From the NCBI GenBank assembly GCA_018716875.1, contig DVJJ01000053.1:1-32419 (forward strand): a DNA stretch of 32,419 nt. Reading direction: 5' to 3'. The translations under genes and the position numbers were made by a program. The DNA is from Candidatus Avoscillospira avistercoris (GTDB lineage Bacteria > Bacillota > Clostridia > Oscillospirales > Oscillospiraceae). Position 1 is the first letter of the stretch. Each line of letters starts with the position of its first letter. The notes below the pieces were generated by a model. It worked only from the letters and a program-made list of their open reading frames with translations, made no database searches and was not told where the DNA came from. This document shows positions 30,016 to 32,419 of this stretch, piece by piece.

Positions 30016-30256
30016 ATTTGCGCGACCCGCCTTCGGCGGGTATTTTCACAGATTTGCTCCACAGCCTGTGGAGCAAATCTGCGGATAACTGTGACTCCGG
30101 CACCGGACCTTCCAGTGCCGGAGTTTTAATTTTACCGAAATTCCATAGAAATCGGGAACAATTTCAAAAAAACGACCGTCCCCCGCTTTTAGCGGAGGAC
30201 GGTTCCTCTGTTGAAAATTCCACAGTTTTTAAAAACCTGTGGAGTTTTTCACAGGC

Positions 30257-31354
30257 TCAGTCCGCATTGGCCCGGAACAGGAACGTCACTACCTGGGCTC
30301 GGGAACAAGGCGCGTTGGGAGAGAAAGCACCGGAACCGGTGCCGCCGGTGATGTTGTTGGCGGCAGCCCAGGCTACGGCAGAAGCATAGTAATCGGTGGG
30401 GGCCACATCTGTAAAGGCGTCCGTCACCTTGGTGGCCGGACTGCCGGCGGCCCGATAGAGGAAGGTCACCACCTGAGACCGGGTGCAGGTGGCGCCGGGG
30501 GCAAAGGTGGTGGAGCTGGTGCCGCCGGCAATGTTATTGGCAGCGGCCCAGATGGCGGCAGCGTAGTAATAATCGTCGGCGGTTACATCGTCAAAGGGAT
30601 TTTTATAGGCGCTGACATCGGGACTACCGGCGGCCCGATACAAAAAGGTAATGACCTGGGCGCGGGTGCAGGCTTCGTCGGGAGAAAAGGTGTTGGCGCT
30701 GGTACCGCCGGTGATGCCCTGTCCCACAGCCCAGTTAACGGCACCTGCATAGTAGGAATCGGCGGGCACATCGGTAAAGGCGGTCTGCTGGACGGGGTCC
30801 TCCGGCGTCTCGGTGGTGGAGGGCTCCACCACATGGAGAATGGTGGAGACGGTCTCCAGTTCCGGCGCGACGGGAGAGCCGCCCATATAACCGGACACAG
30901 CGTAATAGCCGGGTTTGGCAATATTCAGAGGGCCGGAGTAAAGCTGAAAGGTCACGGTGGGATCTTCTTCCCAGGATTCTTGAGACACGGTCAAATCGTT
31001 GAACAGATTGGGCAAACCGGCCTTACCGGTTACATAAACATGCCCTTCCCGAAGCTCGGCCTGGAGAACTTCCAGAGATTCCACCTCATGAAAAACGACG
31101 GGCTGGCCCACCGGTACCTCATAGACGGTCTTGGTGTCGCCCTTTTTCAGATACATACACCCGTCGCCAATATAATCCGCTCCGACGGTGACGGTGGACG
31201 TGGCAGTGATGCCCTGCACAGTAAAAACGTTCCGTTTCCCGTCGGTGTAATTGTGCTGAATGGTGACACTGCTGGCAGCCATGGCCGGAAGGGACAGCCC
31301 CAGGGTAATGGACAGCGCCAGAGCGGCAGAAAGCAGCGTTCGGAATGGCTTCAT
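30257..31354 (-). CDS. Secreted protein with three C-terminal SLH domains
   Basis: 365 aa; signal peptide MKPFRTLLSAALALSITLGLSLPAMAA; three SLH repeats (FTDVPADSYYAGAVNWAVGQGITGGTSANTFSPDEACTRAQVITFLYRA and two more). Confidence 0.92.
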   Translation of the reverse strand: MKPFRTLLSAALALSITLGLSLPAMAASSVTIQHNYTDGKRNVFTVQGITATSTVTVGADYIGDGCMYLKKGDTKTVYEVPVGQPVVFHEVESLEVLQAELREGHVYVTGKAGLPNLFNDLTVSQESWEEDPTVTFQLYSGPLNIAKPGYYAVSGYMGGSPVAPELETVSTILHVVEPSTTETPEDPVQQTAFTDVPADSYYAGAVNWAVGQGITGGTSANTFSPDEACTRAQVITFLYRAAGSPDVSAYKNPFDDVTADDYYYAAAIWAAANNIAGGTSSTTFAPGATCTRSQVVTFLYRAAGSPATKVTDAFTDVAPTDYYASAVAWAAANNITGGTGSGAFSPNAPCSRAQVVTFLFRANAD

Positions 31355-31473
31355 GGTTTGCTTGCCTCCTATTACAAAATAGTTACAGACTTGGTATCTT
31401 CAAATTGGTCTCGTATCTCTTCATACGTATTGACATGTTCAGAATGAGGGTGTTATTTAATTTGATTTCTCAC

Positions 31474-32419
31474 TTAAGCGGGGTTTACATAACAATAAAC
31501 GTGTTCCACTCCTGCTTCGGCTGTAAATAGATAGCTATCAGGGCCATCCGGCGGGAGCGTAGCCTCCCAGGTAAGCGCATCGATCTGCCGCAAAACAACA
31601 CTGTCCACATCACAGGCAACATCTGCCTCAATGGTAGTCGTGAGCAAAACAGTGTCTTCCTGTTCCATTTTTCCTGATATGGTGAGCTGGTAGATAAAAA
31701 CGCCTGGATTGAACCAGCCCATAGTCTTGCAGTTCCCACTATATGCGTCGGTATAAATCGCAACACTGTACAACCCAAGATTTTCTCCGGTTTCCGACCC
31801 ATCCAGCAGGTCCCGGATCAGCAGCGTATAGGTTTCCTCGTCGGTGTGGAGCGTGAACATCGTCAGCCTTCGCAGCAGCGGAGCCTCTGTTCCGGGCAAC
31901 CGTACCCATTCTGTTGTACAGTAATTAGCAAACTCCCAGGAGCGAATGGGCCTTTGCAAAAATTCCATCAGCGCTTCGGCCTGTTCCGGCAAATCCGGCA
32001 CAGTCTCTTTTGCATAATCTGAGTAGAGATCGTATATACCGCCGCTGTCCTGATTGGCCGCCAAATCCAGCAGGCGCTCCAATGTCCCCTCCTCGCGGGT
32101 CTCTCCCAGATAGGAAAGAAACAGACCCATCCCGTCCTCTTCCAAATTACCGTACATGCAGACGCGTGACCCTACTGGGGCAATCGATATACTGCTGAAT
32201 CCCTCATTGTTTGTATCAAAATCATCCATTGGAACATCACTAATTTTGCAAAGATACTGCGCTTTGTCTGTATAAATATAGAACTCTGTAGATCGGTCCA
32301 TTCTTATCCCGCCCTCATCAGAGGAACTGCTGCCCCCTGCAGGTGCACGATACTCCCAGGAAACCATCTCCTCATTGACAAATGTGATAAATTCCTCAAT
32401 TTTTTCCGGCAGGTTGTCG
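31474..32419 (-). CDS. Uncharacterised protein with tandem duplicated domain (N-terminus outside window)
   Basis: The track ORF starts at 32367, but the frame stays open to the edge (DNLPEKIEEFITFVNEE-MVSWEY) and that extension aligns with an internal repeat, so the true start is probably beyond the window. Confidence 0.7.
   Translation of the reverse strand, partial: DNLPEKIEEFITFVNEEMVSWEYRAPAGGSSSSDEGGIRMDRSTEFYIYTDKAQYLCKISDVPMDDFDTNNEGFSSISIAPVGSRVCMYGNLEEDGMGLFLSYLGETREEGTLERLLDLAANQDSGGIYDLYSDYAKETVPDLPEQAEALMEFLQRPIRSWEFANYCTTEWVRLPGTEAPLLRRLTMFTLHTDEETYTLLIRDLLDGSETGENLGLYSVAIYTDAYSGNCKTMGWFNPGVFIYQLTISGKMEQEDTVLLTTTIEADVACDVDSVVLRQIDALTWEATLPPDGPDSYLFTAEAGVEHVYCYVNPA

Noticed and set aside
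30290-30790. Tandem DNA-level repeats that could look like a satellite or CRISPR
   Set aside because: These encode the three SLH protein domains; repeat unit length matches the domain and there is no spacer structure.
30583-30921. Proline-rich alternate-frame ORFs inside the SLH gene, jag and similar
   Set aside because: Out-of-frame readings of genuine genes in GC-rich DNA, with no independent support.

Overview
The window is a chromosomal replication-origin region from a GC-rich Clostridia-type Firmicute; the gene content suggests the Oscillospiraceae side, but I cannot confirm taxonomy. The core is dnaA-dnaN-yaaA(S4)-recF-remB-gyrB-gyrA on the + strand, with a DnaA-box-rich dnaA-dnaN intergenic region that probably contains oriC. 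Downstream on the same strand are a SHOCT-type protein, hemW, and then rpmH-rnpA-yidD-yidC-jag. That ribosomal/membrane-insertion block is classically divergent from dnaA but is co-directional here. Left of dnaA, mostly on the - strand, are sufC-sufB-like, rlmH, a LysM/GH18 SleL-like + holin + amidase module, a KdpDE-like two-component pair, pyk, a UvrD-like helicase and metG; ung and an NSS-family transporter are on +. At the right edge are an SLH-domain protein and a partial uncharacterised protein built from a duplicated domain. The most unusual signal is a dispersed intergenic repeat with at least five copies (9.6-9.8, 13.69-13.78, 13.84-13.90, 17.09-17.17 and 26.6-26.8 kb). Its hairpins keep pairing through compensatory changes between copies, and one copy lies in the oriC intergenic region. 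Other leads are a promoter-to-terminator ncRNA candidate at about 149-290, a second DnaA-box-like cluster near 13.1 kb, a possible domesticated holin/endolysin module and a hairpin-packed intergenic region near 30.1 kb. No searches or folding programs were run; all family calls come from reading the sequences.
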